Shown in pieces: positions 37,801 to 49,800 of a DNA stretch of 64,000 bases (position 1 is its first letter; each line of letters opens with the position of its first letter). Source of the DNA: Aedes albopictus (taxonomy: Eukaryota > Arthropoda > Insecta > Diptera > Culicidae); contig NC_085138.1 in assembly GCF_035046485.1 (NCBI RefSeq), positions 326,116,129 to 326,180,128 on the forward strand. Direction: 5' to 3'. The notes under the pieces were generated by a model. The model made no database searches, had not been told where the DNA came from, and saw only the letters and a list, made by a program, of their open reading frames with translations. A program made the position numbers and the translations under genes.

Positions 37801-40800
37801 GTGGCTACGCCAGTGTATCTCATGTAAATATGCACTAACTCTAGCATGCCCTTTATGTGCATGATTTCTCGCTGCATTTTACATGAATATGTTTTTCTGT
37901 GTAATTCTTAATGAAAATTTAGCATTCATCCTCATGGCTTTCGACCTGAATATTTTTTGGCCGAATGGCTGGACGATTTTTTTCCTTCTCATTCATCAAA
38001 AAGCCAGCCAGTTGACAAGGTCTGGGGCAAATATTCCGTAAACAATGAATTATGATGAAAATAACAGTCAACATTTGAAAGAAGGAAACATTTCAGATTG
38101 AAATACTTGATTTTCATAGCAATAACTATAATATCGAAAGTACAGCCATATCTTGAGAAGGAGAAATCTAAAATAAAATTTACAGCTATATTGTAACAGC
38201 ATTTTACAGCTCCAAAGAACAGCCAATGATAAAAAGAAGGGAATATTTACTATTTAAATATGATTTGTGTTCAGCGCAAACAGCAAATGTTCAAGCAAAT
38301 TTTAAAAGATCACATTAGGGAAATTGTTTGAATCTGAAACCTCTCACTTCGTCATAGTTTTCTTAAATGCATTGCATTTGCTTCTTACGTTTCTACAAAC
38401 CATTCTTGTTCATGAAAGACAACGTTGTCACATATTACCCCAAGGGTTACCCTTTTCTAACTGATTAAGTTGCATCAACTTTTAATAAGTTATCCACAGT
38501 GAGCATTTTTTGGGTGACCTCCTGATTGATTCGGATTGGCGTTTGGGCTAATTGGATGGAGCCGTAAAAGAACAGCATGTTAACAAAAATCCTTTGATTA
38601 AAATAGCATTGTGACCGCCAGTTAGTCCTCTACCAGAGTGCTTGATGATCACTCAGTCTGATGATTATTAGGTCTAACCAAAGCCTGCTATATGATACCG
38701 GGCCATAACATATTTATTACTGACAAATCATATGAGGATCAAGTACACATTTTTTTTCGGGTAACTGTCGCATTCGGGTAAATGTCGTATTCGGGTAAAT
38801 GTCGCATTCGGGTAAATGTCGCATTCGGGTATTTGTCGCATTCGGGTATTTGTCGCATTCGGGTAAATGACGTTCGGGTAAATGTCATTCGGGTAAATGT
38901 CTTTCGGGTAAATGGTTTTCGGGTAAATGTTATAGAACCGTTCTGGAGCTATGTAAGAGCCGCAGGTCTGAACCAGATGCTCAAGAACAACCCAGCAAAC
39001 CAGAAGTCATATAAGGATGTTAGTCTAAAGTTATAATGGTGGACGCATTAAGTTAGAATTATATAAGGTGCAATAACAGATTAGGTTAAATTGTATACGA
39101 AGTCCACAATTTCATGCGATTTTATTTGGCAGCATTAGTAATTCCAATTTTGCGTCAACAATTATATAACTTCAAGTTGACATTCTTTAACAACTTCAAA
39201 TTCACTTGTTGCGATTCCATTGTAATCTAAAATGTGAGATTACATATGAGGTCATATTTGTAAAAATAAAATTATACGGTGAAGGTACCGAGTTGGAGAG
39301 CCAGTTGATGATTGATGAAAATTAAATGTTTTTGGGAATATTTCAATAGGCTCATCTTTTAACTCAAATAAGTAAAGATGCAGATGGTTTTATTACATTA
39401 ACCTACCTAAATCTCGTACTAGCAGCTCCAAAGGCAGCACTGAGCAAGTACCAGCCCAGCCGTATAGCGAATGAGCAGCTGCGCTGTTCTACTTAGGCAG
39501 AAGTTTCTGTCGTTCCTCGAACGGTTCATTCATTCAGCTGCCGCCAAGGCTGCCGCTGTACAGCCTCATCCATGCATAATTAATGAATTTCACTAAACCA
39601 CCAAAACATTTCACATTTTGCTTTCATTTTCACCAACATTTTTGCTAAAATCCACACCTTTGATCAAGAGACTGACACGACTTGTTGTTATTTTATTGTT
39701 TGTGAAAAAGAAATCATATAAAGGGTCAAACTAAGTTATATGTGAAATTATGTAATTCGCCAGATGAAATCATCTTGAATTATATTAGTCAAAATGGTAC
39801 TGTCAATTTGTACGTTTATGGCCTCCAAAATGTTAAAGGATAGATTAAATGTGGGCTTTTTAAACAATTCTTTCTGAACGATTAAATGTGCACATAACTG
39901 AGTTGCGACAGTGTAATGGGGTTGAGTGCACAATTTTATCACCCAATACCTACTGGTACTTGTGGCCATACAGATCGTCTTTGAAATATTCAAATTTGCT
40001 TATATTTCACGTTCTACAACAGTCAGTTATTGGCGCAGTGGTAGGGTATCTGATTAATGAGCAGCAGGTCGGAAAATCTAAGCTTGTTATCTTCTTTTTT
40101 TATATTTCAACATGTGAAAATAAAATCATATATATTGCCATGCAAAGTTATAAAAACAAGTTATATAACATGCCAAATGAATTCGTCTGAAGTTGTATAA
40201 CTAAATGTGGTTTTCTCAAAATGTACGTATATGGCCTCCAAATTTGTACGAATAGAGCATATTTGGTGCATCTTATACAATGTGTTTTGGACGGATAAGA
40301 GTTCACTCAGCACAGTTGCAACAGAGTTATGTGAATCAATTTGTTGGCTGGGAATGCTTTCAAACAGCTTGGAGGTAGCACTCAGGGCAGCGATTCCTCG
40401 GTAGTTAGAAACTGTTCGTCTGCATCCTTTTTTATGAACCGGAAACACAAAAGAATCCTTCCAGCAACAGGGAAATACGCCGGTAGTCAAGGAAAGATTG
40501 AATACGCTTGAAAGCGGTATGGCCAATGAATTCGCATACTGTTTGAGTACCAGTGACGGTATGCAGTCGGGACCATATCCACTTGAAGATTTCAAATCCT
40601 TAAGCCCTGAAACAACCATATCAGGGCTTACAATAAGTCCCAGTCCAGTGTAGGAAACGAGAGGTACATGTTGAGTAGCAGAAGCAATGTCCGAATCATC
40701 TAAAGCTTCGTCGGTAAAAACACTGCTGAATTGTGACCGAAACATTTCAGCGATTTCTGTTGTTGAATTGGCCTCAAGTTCACCATTCGTCATGGACGTT

Positions 40801-43800
40801 GGTAAACCGTTTTGCTTGCGCTGGTCATTAACGTAATGCCAGAAACTCTTGGGATCAGATCTAAGGCGACTTTGAATTTGAACAAGGTGGGAAAGATACA
40901 GCTGCTTGTTAAGTCTTGAATACTGCTCGTTGATGGTCGAATAAGCGACCCTTGTTGCGTCTGTGTGGTACCTGCTATGCCTCCTAAGCGCTGCCCTTTT
41001 TCAAATATACTATATTAACAATATAGGTCACTTCGTGTTTTCACATACAACGACATGGAGACGCCGTTTACGAATGATTACAGCAACACCTGTTGTCAGA
41101 AAAAGTCAATAATTGAATTTTGATCAATTTTAGTTTACCGTGCAAGGCGACATTTCTCGAAAAAAGATGTTAGGGGTGTCGAAGTTTTTTGTTCCCAAAT
41201 AATCGATTAATAAATAATCGATTTACAATATAGGTACACAAACAAAATAATATTTCATTGGATGACATCTACGAATATAAATAGTCTACTTAGCTGTAAA
41301 ATACTCGATATCTGTAGAAGAATTTGAATGCTCCCTCATTGTAAAGTCACCGAAATCATTTAACTTCGAAATTTAAAATTTTCACCCTCAAAATTTGTTG
41401 AACTTGGCCTCGCAGTGGACACGGTTATATGTAATTCCAACCGATCTATCACATCACTACCGTCCCGGGATTCGCGTAACCAAGAAGAAATTGATTAACT
41501 CTCAGAGTGCGTTTTTATATTTGTTTATTTGCCAACGGGATAGTACGGACTAATGATAAAAACAAAACAATCAACACAATTATTCAGCAATATGCTTCGT
41601 CGATACTCGTACACATACACACTCAGACAGATCTCATCAGTCATCATCATTCATCGTTATTATAATTCTAGTACAAGGGGGCTGTTACTACTTTACTCCA
41701 ACAAAATTAACTTATATTTTGCCCTGGTGGTTGTTATTTTCCTTTGACAATGGCTTTTAATGTCATCTTTCTTAATGTCCACGCTGACATACATACATCG
41801 GATTGGATAGCTTACAAAAAAATCCGGAAGATCACCAACCAAGTCTCGCGTTTAGTATCATACAGGTGTATCTACAATGATCGATTTCTCTGCATCGATT
41901 TTCCCTTCGGATTATTCTGGGAAATACGACCAATATTTGGATGATCTCTGGGCGTGTTTCAGTAAAGGACTACTAGAACTAGCATCTAAAACAACAAAAA
42001 CAGCCGAAAATGATTTGCTGGTCAATTTATTAACCAAAGGGAAGGTCGATGAAAAGAAAACGATCATTGTAGATACGTCGGTATGATACTAAGCGAGAGA
42101 AGTGCACGTCAAATTTCTTGTGGCAGAGTGCAAGACATTGCATCCATTCCGTGCTTACAAAAAATAAGCTCCGGAACCGGACCTGAGAATGAAAATATTT
42201 AATTTCGATTAATCTCGTTGTTCTTTCGAAGTGAACTGTGAGTTTATTCGAATACTGATAGTTTTATTCCGGACTAATCGGTTTCCTTGCGCCTGCGGCT
42301 CAGTTAGCAGCGGTTAGCGACGGTTAGGAACGGACAAATGCGGATTTTCCAATTAGAAAAAGGATATGTCATTCCCCTTGGTTTCCTCCTAGAGTTTTTT
42401 TTTCAGAGATTCATTCAGGAGTTGTTTTTGAAATGCCTTCAGAGATTGAGAGTGCCTTCAGAGATTGATTTAAAGTTTTTTTTTCTGAAGTTTCTCCAGA
42501 GGTTCTTTGAGGGACCTTCAGGAGTTCCTACTGAAATTACTCCAGCAATTTCTTCTGATGTTCCTTCAAGAATTAATTCTAGGAATCCTCAAGAATTCTC
42601 TTCTTGGATTCGTTAAGAAGTTCCTTATAGGATTTCCTTATAGGAGTTTCTTGGAGTCTTTCTTTGATTCCTGCAGAAGCTCCTTCAACGATTCCCTCAG
42701 GAGTTTTTTTTACGAATACCTCCCGGAGTTCCTTCTTGAATTCCTCAAAAGTTGTTTCAGTGAATCATCCAAGAGTTCCTTAAAAAATTCCTCCTTCTGG
42801 GAATTTCACCCGGGATTTATACTAGTATTCCTTCAAAAGTTCCTTCTGGAATTCACTCCGTCCTTTAAGGATTTCCACAAGGTCTTCTGGGATGAAGTGA
42901 CTCTGTAAATCTCCAACGCGATTTTATATGAACAATTTAATTAATATTTTTCGAGGGATCTTTCCAGGATTTCTTCAGAAGTTTTCTCTATGTTGTTGAA
43001 GTTGCAGAGAATACAACAACACAGTTACCCAAAGTTTTGCTCAAACAACATCAAATCAGTCTACACACTTCGAAAAAATCAAAATTACTTGTGACGTAAA
43101 TTTATTGCACGGAACGTATACAATTTAATGACGTAAGTTTATAGGTCTTCTGACTTAATAATACGTCATTCTTTTAAAATTGAGTTCAATGTGACGTAAA
43201 CAATTTGTGAATCGTGCATCATTACGTTTCATATGACTAAATATTCAGTTAAATGTGACCGAAAATTACGTCACTTGGGCGTTAAAATTTACGTCATATG
43301 TCTTGCTTGAATATGTGCATCCAGAGTGATGGAAATTTACATGATTTTTTCTAAGTGTGTAGCAGTCATAAAACCCTTGCTTTTTTATTACCATTATTGC
43401 AGTTACCATTTTATTGCAGTTACGGAGAATTTACTTTCTCATTATACAAAAATTCAGCTTATTACTACAAATCTAGTACTTCACTGATTGCGTTTTATTC
43501 ATGGAGATATGTAACCCCAGAAGGAACTTTTGGAAAAAAAACAGAACGAATATCTGGAGGATTTTTTTCAAAACTGCTGGAGAAATTTGATAAAAAAAAA
43601 TGTTGGAGGATGGATGAGGAACGCTGGAACGCTCTCCCTAAGCAATCCCGAAAGGAGTTCCTAAAATAATTCCAGAATTATTTCCAGGAGGAATCCCCCA
43701 AGAGCTTCTGTAGGAATCTTGGAGAAAAACAATCCAGGGTGCAATTCTTAAAGGGATCCCACAAGAAAATTCTTGTGTAATTTCCGGAGAAAATACCATT

Positions 43801-46800
43801 CATAACTCGCTAACGGAAAGCTCGTTTAGGGTCTTCTGTGTTTTAGTCTGTTATGTACGTTTATCAGTTTAACCCTTTATAAGGCCGAGAAAACCAGGCA
43901 CGGAATCAACTCGTTCTACATTGGAATATAAAGCACATGTGGTGTAATGAACAAATACGATTTTATTTTCAAAAAATTCGATGGTCGATTTCGTATGAAA
44001 AAAAATTGTCTAAGTTTCAACTTTTTGTCAACAAAGTTTAAAATGTTGTTATTTTGTGATGCGTTTATCAATCATGCTGATTTTTTGATAAGTTATTGCC
44101 CCAATATTCATGAGTTTGTGTGGGTTTGAAGTCGATTGGTCAATCATTTTGGACGATATGGCAATTTGAGTACATGCCCATTTATAATAGTACATTTTTT
44201 CAAATGGCTGAGTTCCTAAAAGTAATGAAGCAATCAAGTTGAAATGTTGTCCACAAGTATAAGGAACATGGGCCTTTTATTCCCCATCATTTGACTTTCA
44301 ATTTGCTGACTACAACAGAAGTTCGAGCTTAAAAACCTTTATGCACCCAAAAATGGAAGTTTTTGGACAGACATTTTGTTCTAAAAAAGCCCATTCATAT
44401 TTGTTATGGCTCAAAAAAATCATGAGTGTTCACAAAGGCCTAATGTGTCCATCAGTTAAAACAGAAGTTGTTAAAATTTTCTAAACGAACAGAAAAAAAT
44501 ATGTGTATAAGGTGGCAATATAGTTCCCACTGCCTTAAAAAGGGTTAAAGTTATTTCGCATGTCGCGAGTCGCGACTTCGATTTGGTGCTGCAACGATAA
44601 TATACGCCAAAAATTGTTCAAGAAAAGAGAATTAAATTTGTTCTAATTTGAGTATAGTTGAAAAAAATCGATTAATGTTAATCGATTATTTCAGAAGAAA
44701 TGGGCATCCCCATCATGCAATGACAGTTCGACAGAATAAACGTCATTCGGATAGCGCATGCATTTAGTGTGTAGTAGTACCTCTTCTGACGCTTGGTGGC
44801 GCCACATTCACTAAAAAGGTGTCGCCAAAAAATCGTAAGAGTGACCTATATTGTTAATATAGTATATTTGCCTTTTTGCTCTCTTCAAATGACGAAGGTG
44901 AGAGCTCGACCAAGGAGGTTTCACAGGCTGTCGGTAAAGTTTTACTGGTACGAATTGATCAATGGCGTAAAGCAGGATGTTTGAAATAGTAGATGCGGCG
45001 TCATTTGCATCCTTGTCGCGAAGAGCATCGGTCCAGCCTACGTTATGTAGGAAGTCGTTCATGCCCTCGTAGTTAGCTCTACCGAAGTCGTATGAAATGG
45101 TATCAGGTGTCTCGATGAATTGTGGAAGAGGCGCAATATTCAAGGTTGTAAGCAAGGGTGGATGATGCCATCTTCCTTCGAAACCATCTATTTTTCATAT
45201 TTTCAACTAAGCAAATTATATTTTTATTTTTTTTTTTACGTTTTTCGTTGCTTAATGACTGTTAAGGAACCGACCATGTGTAATGATTTTTCTGTTAAAA
45301 TAATAAAAATAATAATAAAAAAAACCATCGTCCTCTGATTGGTATAAGATTCTTGATACCACCATCAGATTGGCTGTCGATGATATCATAAATTAAGTTT
45401 TCTCACCAATCACAGATTTCTACGCAGTAGAATCAGTAGGGAGCCTCCGCGCTATAGTATAAATAGAGGCTACCAACGCGCATTAGGGGAAGTATTTGTG
45501 CACCCTTCGGGCCAGTGACGACCGAATCCAGCCTGCCTGCCGATCGTGGAGCGTGAGCAGTTTCGCCGAACGACCTAGCCGATCGAGAGCAGCTGTGCAT
45601 ACGCTGGTAGGCGTCCATCCGATCAGCAACGACCAACTGGTGCCTGTGAATGCCTGATCTCTGCAATTCTCATTGCATGAGAAATCAGAAGAGAGTTATC
45701 AGAATGTTTTCCCTATCGCCGGTATAGAGCAATGTTGGTCCACCGAAGGGAACTTTGTGGCTATCACGGATCCGCAGACCGACGTAAGTAGCCTGTGCCT
45801 GCAAATCAGTGAAACAATGCAGTAATGTGTGCTTTCTAACAGCGCTTACGGGCGGTCGGTTTTTTTGTACGCCACCGATGCAGATACGCAAGCAAGAAGA
45901 GTGCACTGTGAAAAATGCACGAAGAAAAATGCGCGAGTTAGGACTAGGTTTTTCAAATTAATAAATTTGTGCAAATGTTAATCAAAATGCATAAGCCTAG
46001 AAAACTATATGTAGTGATTGTGAGAACACTAATAGTGATAAAGATTTCTTTGTGTTTTTGATTCTTTTATGTTGTTTTTTTTTTGAATTCCTCTATTGCG
46101 ATTGCGTCGGACCTACGACTTCCCGACTGAGAGCTGGGCAACCCTTAAATGAAATTTCAGCATTCCTTTTCAGGAATGGCGCTAAAGCTGAAATTTTTGT
46201 AACGAGGATTCTGTTTTGAATTTTTTAGCCTAATTTTTTTTTTATTTTATTTATTTTATCACCGGGGGAAAACGTTACACATGAAGTATGAAAAATTTTG
46301 AAAATGACTTATTCAAAGTTCACGATTTAAAAATCTTTAATTTATGATCGGAAAATTATGTAAGGGAAAACATAAGATTTGTAAATCTTGAAAAATCTTT
46401 TGGCGAGATTCATCAACTACGTAATATGAAAAGCAAGTTTGGCAATCTTCCAGCATTTAACTTTATGGCGCTTTTTGTATTAAAAACCAATTTGTTTTGC
46501 ACAAGATGCTATGGTTAAAAAAACTTTTTTCTCAGTGATTCGTTATTATGTATGTTACGTAATTTATGCACGATACCACAAAACACTTCCAACATAAATC
46601 GCTAAACATAGTTATTCGCATAAGCTATTTATTATTTATGCTACCTTAAATATATACAACACCTATATTAAGCCATTTGTACAAAAGTTCCGAATGAGTC
46701 CCACTTGCCCCGTGATACGGAGTAAATAAAGATCAGCTCCACTTTTCATTATATGCATAATATAAAGAATGTAAAGATTTTGAAACAGTTTTAATGCCCG

Positions 46801-49800
46801 TTATTAAGGAGAAATATACCAACAATGTCTTTTAGAACCATTGGAATTATAAAATTAATTATGTTTAGATTTTTTTGTCATGACAAAACCAAACTAGCCT
46901 TTTTTTAGGTCCCACTTGCCCCGGGGTACCTTAATAGAAATCTGGTTATATAACCGCTCTCATCTTAAAAATTGGCCAACCCAATATCCAGCTACACTGC
47001 CGTAAGTTTATATTCATTTTTTAGAAAATTTGGCAACTTTAGCTTAAGTTTACATACAAATATTTTTGAAACAGTTTCATTTAAATCATATTTAAAGTTA
47101 CTTTGACTTATCATCTTTTAAATGAGACCTAGGATTTCGAAATCGGACGTAAATTGGTGGAGATACCAGCCTAAAAAAATGACATGTTATATTCATTTGG
47201 GGATGAACCTGCCTCGGGCTGAAAATCTCCCTAATAAAGCTAATAATAATAATGACATGTTTTTGAGGGGGTGACCCCAAACTTTTGATCGGGAGTGAAT
47301 GTAGGACCAATGGGAAGCTGATTAGGGGCCGTTCATAAACCACGTAGACTTTTTGGGGGGAGGGGTGGGGGGTTCTGGTCAAAGCCTACGCTCCATACAA
47401 ATTTCAAAATTTTTGTATGGACAAAAGTTTACGAGGGGGAGGGGGGTGTGTCTGAGATTGTCAAATTTTGGTCTACTATGAACAGCCCCTTAGACTGATT
47501 GAAGCAACGATGGACGGTGTGCAAAACTGTGAAAGAGTTTCGATGGAGCTCCACATTGGAGATCCAAATGTGAGGCCACCATACACGAATTATATACCGC
47601 AAGCATCTATTGATGAAGACCTGCAGCCGTTGAGTGTTCTCTGCTGATACACACCAGGTTTCACGGGCGTATAGCAGCACTTGTTTCACGTTGGAGCTCA
47701 AAATTCGTGCGTCAACTAATCTGATTGTTTTTCCATACACTTCTTAAACTCGCAAAAGCAGCCCTCGCCGTCTTGATCCGTGCATCTATGTCGATCACAG
47801 GGGTGCTAGATGATTTTTTGATAAATCTGTATCCCATACAAAATTTGGGAGAAAAAATTGTATCCTATATGAAAATAAAATGGCTGCTCTAGCTCAAAAA
47901 TCTGTATTTCATATAAAACGAAATCTGTACGGGTGCTCAAAAATCTGTAAACAGATAAATCTGTATAGGGTATTGGTTCCCTTATTAAGCATGTGGCTCC
48001 CATTTTCATCCCACGAAAAACAAAGGATCGAAGCGCTGTTTGTTTTGTTTCTTATTTTTGTATTTTTTGTTAGAAGTGAGCACCCATGAAAACAAAAAGA
48101 ACGGAGTCAATCGGTGCCGTAATCGCTTGTTTTAGAATAGGATGAAAATAAGAGCATGAGATTACTGATGGCACACATACCCTATATGGCATCCCTGGTC
48201 GATCATGATGCCGCTATCGGCCGCCATTCGGCTACCAAGATATTTATTGGAAGCTTTCAACACTCTCCACTGATTGCCCAGCTACCGTAAAGCTGGAAGT
48301 GTTGACCGTGTTTACATCCAACGATTTGGTCTTGATGACGTTGATGGTAATACCTGCTGCTGAGGAGCGATTAGCAAGATCTGATCGCCGTTGAGCTAGG
48401 AGAGCAACGTCATCAACCAATTCGAAGTTATTTAGGTGCTCCATGGTAATGGGCTGCCACCGATTTGGTTCACGGTCAATTACTCCAACCAGGATCTTGT
48501 CGATTACGATGAGGAACATTAGCGGTGATAGTATACATCCTTGCCTCACTCCAGCAACGACCCGGATGGGATCGGATAAAACACCGTTGTGCAGTACTCT
48601 GCACGAAAATACCCTGTACTGTGCTTCAATGAGGCCGATGATTCTCTCAGGGACACCCTTGCGCCTGAAGGCTTTCCACACGTTTCCGTGATTGGAACGG
48701 TCGAAAGCTTTTTCGTAATTAATGAACACCAGGTAGAGAGACTCTTGGAATTCATTGATTTGCTCCAGGATGATACGGAACGTGACAATATGGTCCACAC
48801 AGGATCGTCCGGCACGGAGTCCTGCTTGCTGCCGTCGGAGAGTTGCGTCAATTTTCTCCAGTATCTGGTTAAGGATCACTTTGCAGAGGACTTTGAGAAC
48901 GATGCACAGTAACATGATGCCCCGCCAATTATTGCTTACAGTCAGGTCACCCTTTTTGGGTACTGTGGAATATGGGCTCAATTCAATAAATGTTAACATT
49001 CATATATACTGCACTTTTTCAATTGTTTTGCTTTAAATAATGTGCTTAAGAACGTGCACTGTTACGTTCTCACAACTGTGTAGACATTTTGAAACAGATA
49101 AGAGAGATGCGAGAAAAAAAATTGAAACAGCCGATAAAAGAGAGAGAGAGCAAAACCGGAGAAAGAAAGTTTAGGTGGAATGTTAAGAAGAATAATTTCC
49201 GTAACACCTACCTCAACGTTTTGCTTTTTTCTTATACTCAACACATTCCATTTATTTCGCCCACAGGTGCCTACCAGTTTGGCTACGAGGTGGGGCCCAA
49301 CGGTCAGTTCCATCACGAGACGCGAGGACCCGATGGAGTCACATACGGTTGCTACGGCTACATCGATCCCAACGGGATGCTGCGAGTGACGCACTACGTT
49401 GCCGACAGTCACGGATACCGAGTGGTCGAACCAAACCGACCGGTGGAGATATTCTCCGATTCGCCAGCGCATTACAGCAAGTGAGTTAGATGCTTAACTT
49501 TCGTTAAACTAGTTGTTACACGCTTGAATGTCATGTATTTTTTTAAAGCGCACTCACCGAAGATGAACCCCAGCTGCGGCATCGTGGCCAGCTGGTGGAT
49601 TGGAAGGACTTATATCTGCCACGTGGCTGTGGGATGTATCCAGGAGGAGTCCGACCGGATGGACCACCGGTAATTCCTGCTCCGCCTCCTACAGAAGGTA
49701 AGTATTGCAAAACTTACAGATCAGATCGTTGTAGCTGGAAGGCAGGCAGGCTTCAATTGGCACTTCAAAATTGCACATAAGCTGTAGAACCAAGCACCAA

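Larger units (their letters stand above)
35933..38939. mobile_element. Foldback/MULE-like element, 9-bp TSD
   Basis: 3007 bp flanked by GTTCTGGAG (35924-35932 and 38940-38948). Each end starts GGTTCTATAACATTTACCCG and is built of tandem copies of a CATTTACCCGAATGCGA-like unit for about 200 bp, inverted relative to one another. A 9-bp duplication and TIRs made of short tandem repeats match Drosophila FB and Mutator-like elements. The core (36180-38750) has no transposase ORF. It holds degenerate repeats such as GAACAGCCTTTGAAGAGAAG every few hundred bases, scattered CCCGAATGCCAT copies, and a nested MITE. Confidence 0.85.
41003..44870. mobile_element. TIR DNA element, 30-bp perfect ends, TSD CCTTTTT
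   Basis: 3868 bp. The 30-bp ends (start CAAATATACTATATTAAC) are exact inverses. The 7-bp CCTTTTT lies at 40996-41002 and 44871-44877. A second inverted pair with ATCGATTA motifs occurs at 41199-41224 and 44668-44693. It interrupts the non-LTR linker, and its removal with one TSD restores the frame. No transposase is recognisable. A 69-codon stretch at 41877-42086 is the longest candidate remnant. The interior also contains degenerate CTTCAGGA/GGAATTCCT sequence and a MITE. Superfamily undetermined. Confidence 0.75.
34316..45236 (-). pseudogene. Non-LTR retrotransposon (Jockey/CR1-like), dead and split
   Basis: Reading on the minus strand: end of endonuclease (HHPPLLTTLN, 45175-45120), linker (44871-45155 then 40981 down), RT N-terminal half (40353-40995: VHKKGCRRTVSNYRGIAALS), a short middle piece (38940-38990), then EQHGFMSKRSTTT (35863-35932) and the RT C-terminal half (34581-35703: DAIYTDLSAAFDK, SGVPQGSHLGP). 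Each gap is an inserted element with its own TSD. Around DYDLKLYHII the YADD box is missing, so it cannot encode active RT. The 3' tail reads AAATGTTAAATGTTAAA at about 34316. The 5' part is truncated near 45175-45236. Confidence 0.8.
33736..46931. mobile_element. TIR element (AGGTACCCCGGGGCAAGTG), hugely expanded by insertions
   Basis: Ends AGGTACCCCGGGGCAAGTG at 33736 and its inverse at 46931, matching over about 26 bp with one mismatch and bordered by TA on both sides. A second, shorter GGGGCAAGTGAGACCT copy lies about 370 bp inside the left end, and an inverse copy about 230 bp inside the right end. Without the non-LTR element and its guests the original would be about 2.3 kb. Alternatively these are two independent ends; the symmetrical inner copies favour one element. 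Confidence 0.5.
47493..48999 (-). pseudogene. Non-LTR reverse transcriptase fragment
   Basis: The segment 48244-48999 has VPKKGDLTVSNNWRGIMLL, RRQQAGLRAGRSCVDHIVTF, VAGVRQGCILSPLMFL and FELVDDVALLAQ, an RT whose usual F/YADD reads VDD. After the hAT MITE (47798-48197) the C-terminal part (47510-47740) follows with VLLYARETWCVSAE and FINRCLRYIIRVWWPH. The 5' half and endonuclease are absent. It is a dead 5'-truncated copy in the intron. Confidence 0.7.
13939..49266 (+). other. 35.3-kb intron filled with transposable elements
   Basis: Donor GA|GTAAGT at 13938/13939 and acceptor TTATTTCGCCCACAG ending at 49266. Phase 1 on both sides (A + GT). It separates the signal-peptide exon from the R&R exon. 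Three LTR-type and many DNA elements account for most of it (see separate entries). Confidence 0.8.

Noticed and set aside
35933..38939. CRISPR-like array from the 14-17-bp TACCCGAATGCGA repeats
   Set aside because: Repeats are directly abutting without unique spacers, inverted at the other end, and bounded by a 9-bp TSD: these are transposon TIRs in a eukaryote.
45433..45906. snRNA or histone pseudogene
   Set aside because: Promoter-like motifs are there, but I could not match the following sequence to any histone frame or snRNA.
31789..47296. One 15.5-kb element bounded by the inverted repeat A copies
   Set aside because: The copies lie at unequal distance from the AGGTACCCC ends and one is next to a HINE-like element; independent insertions explain them better.
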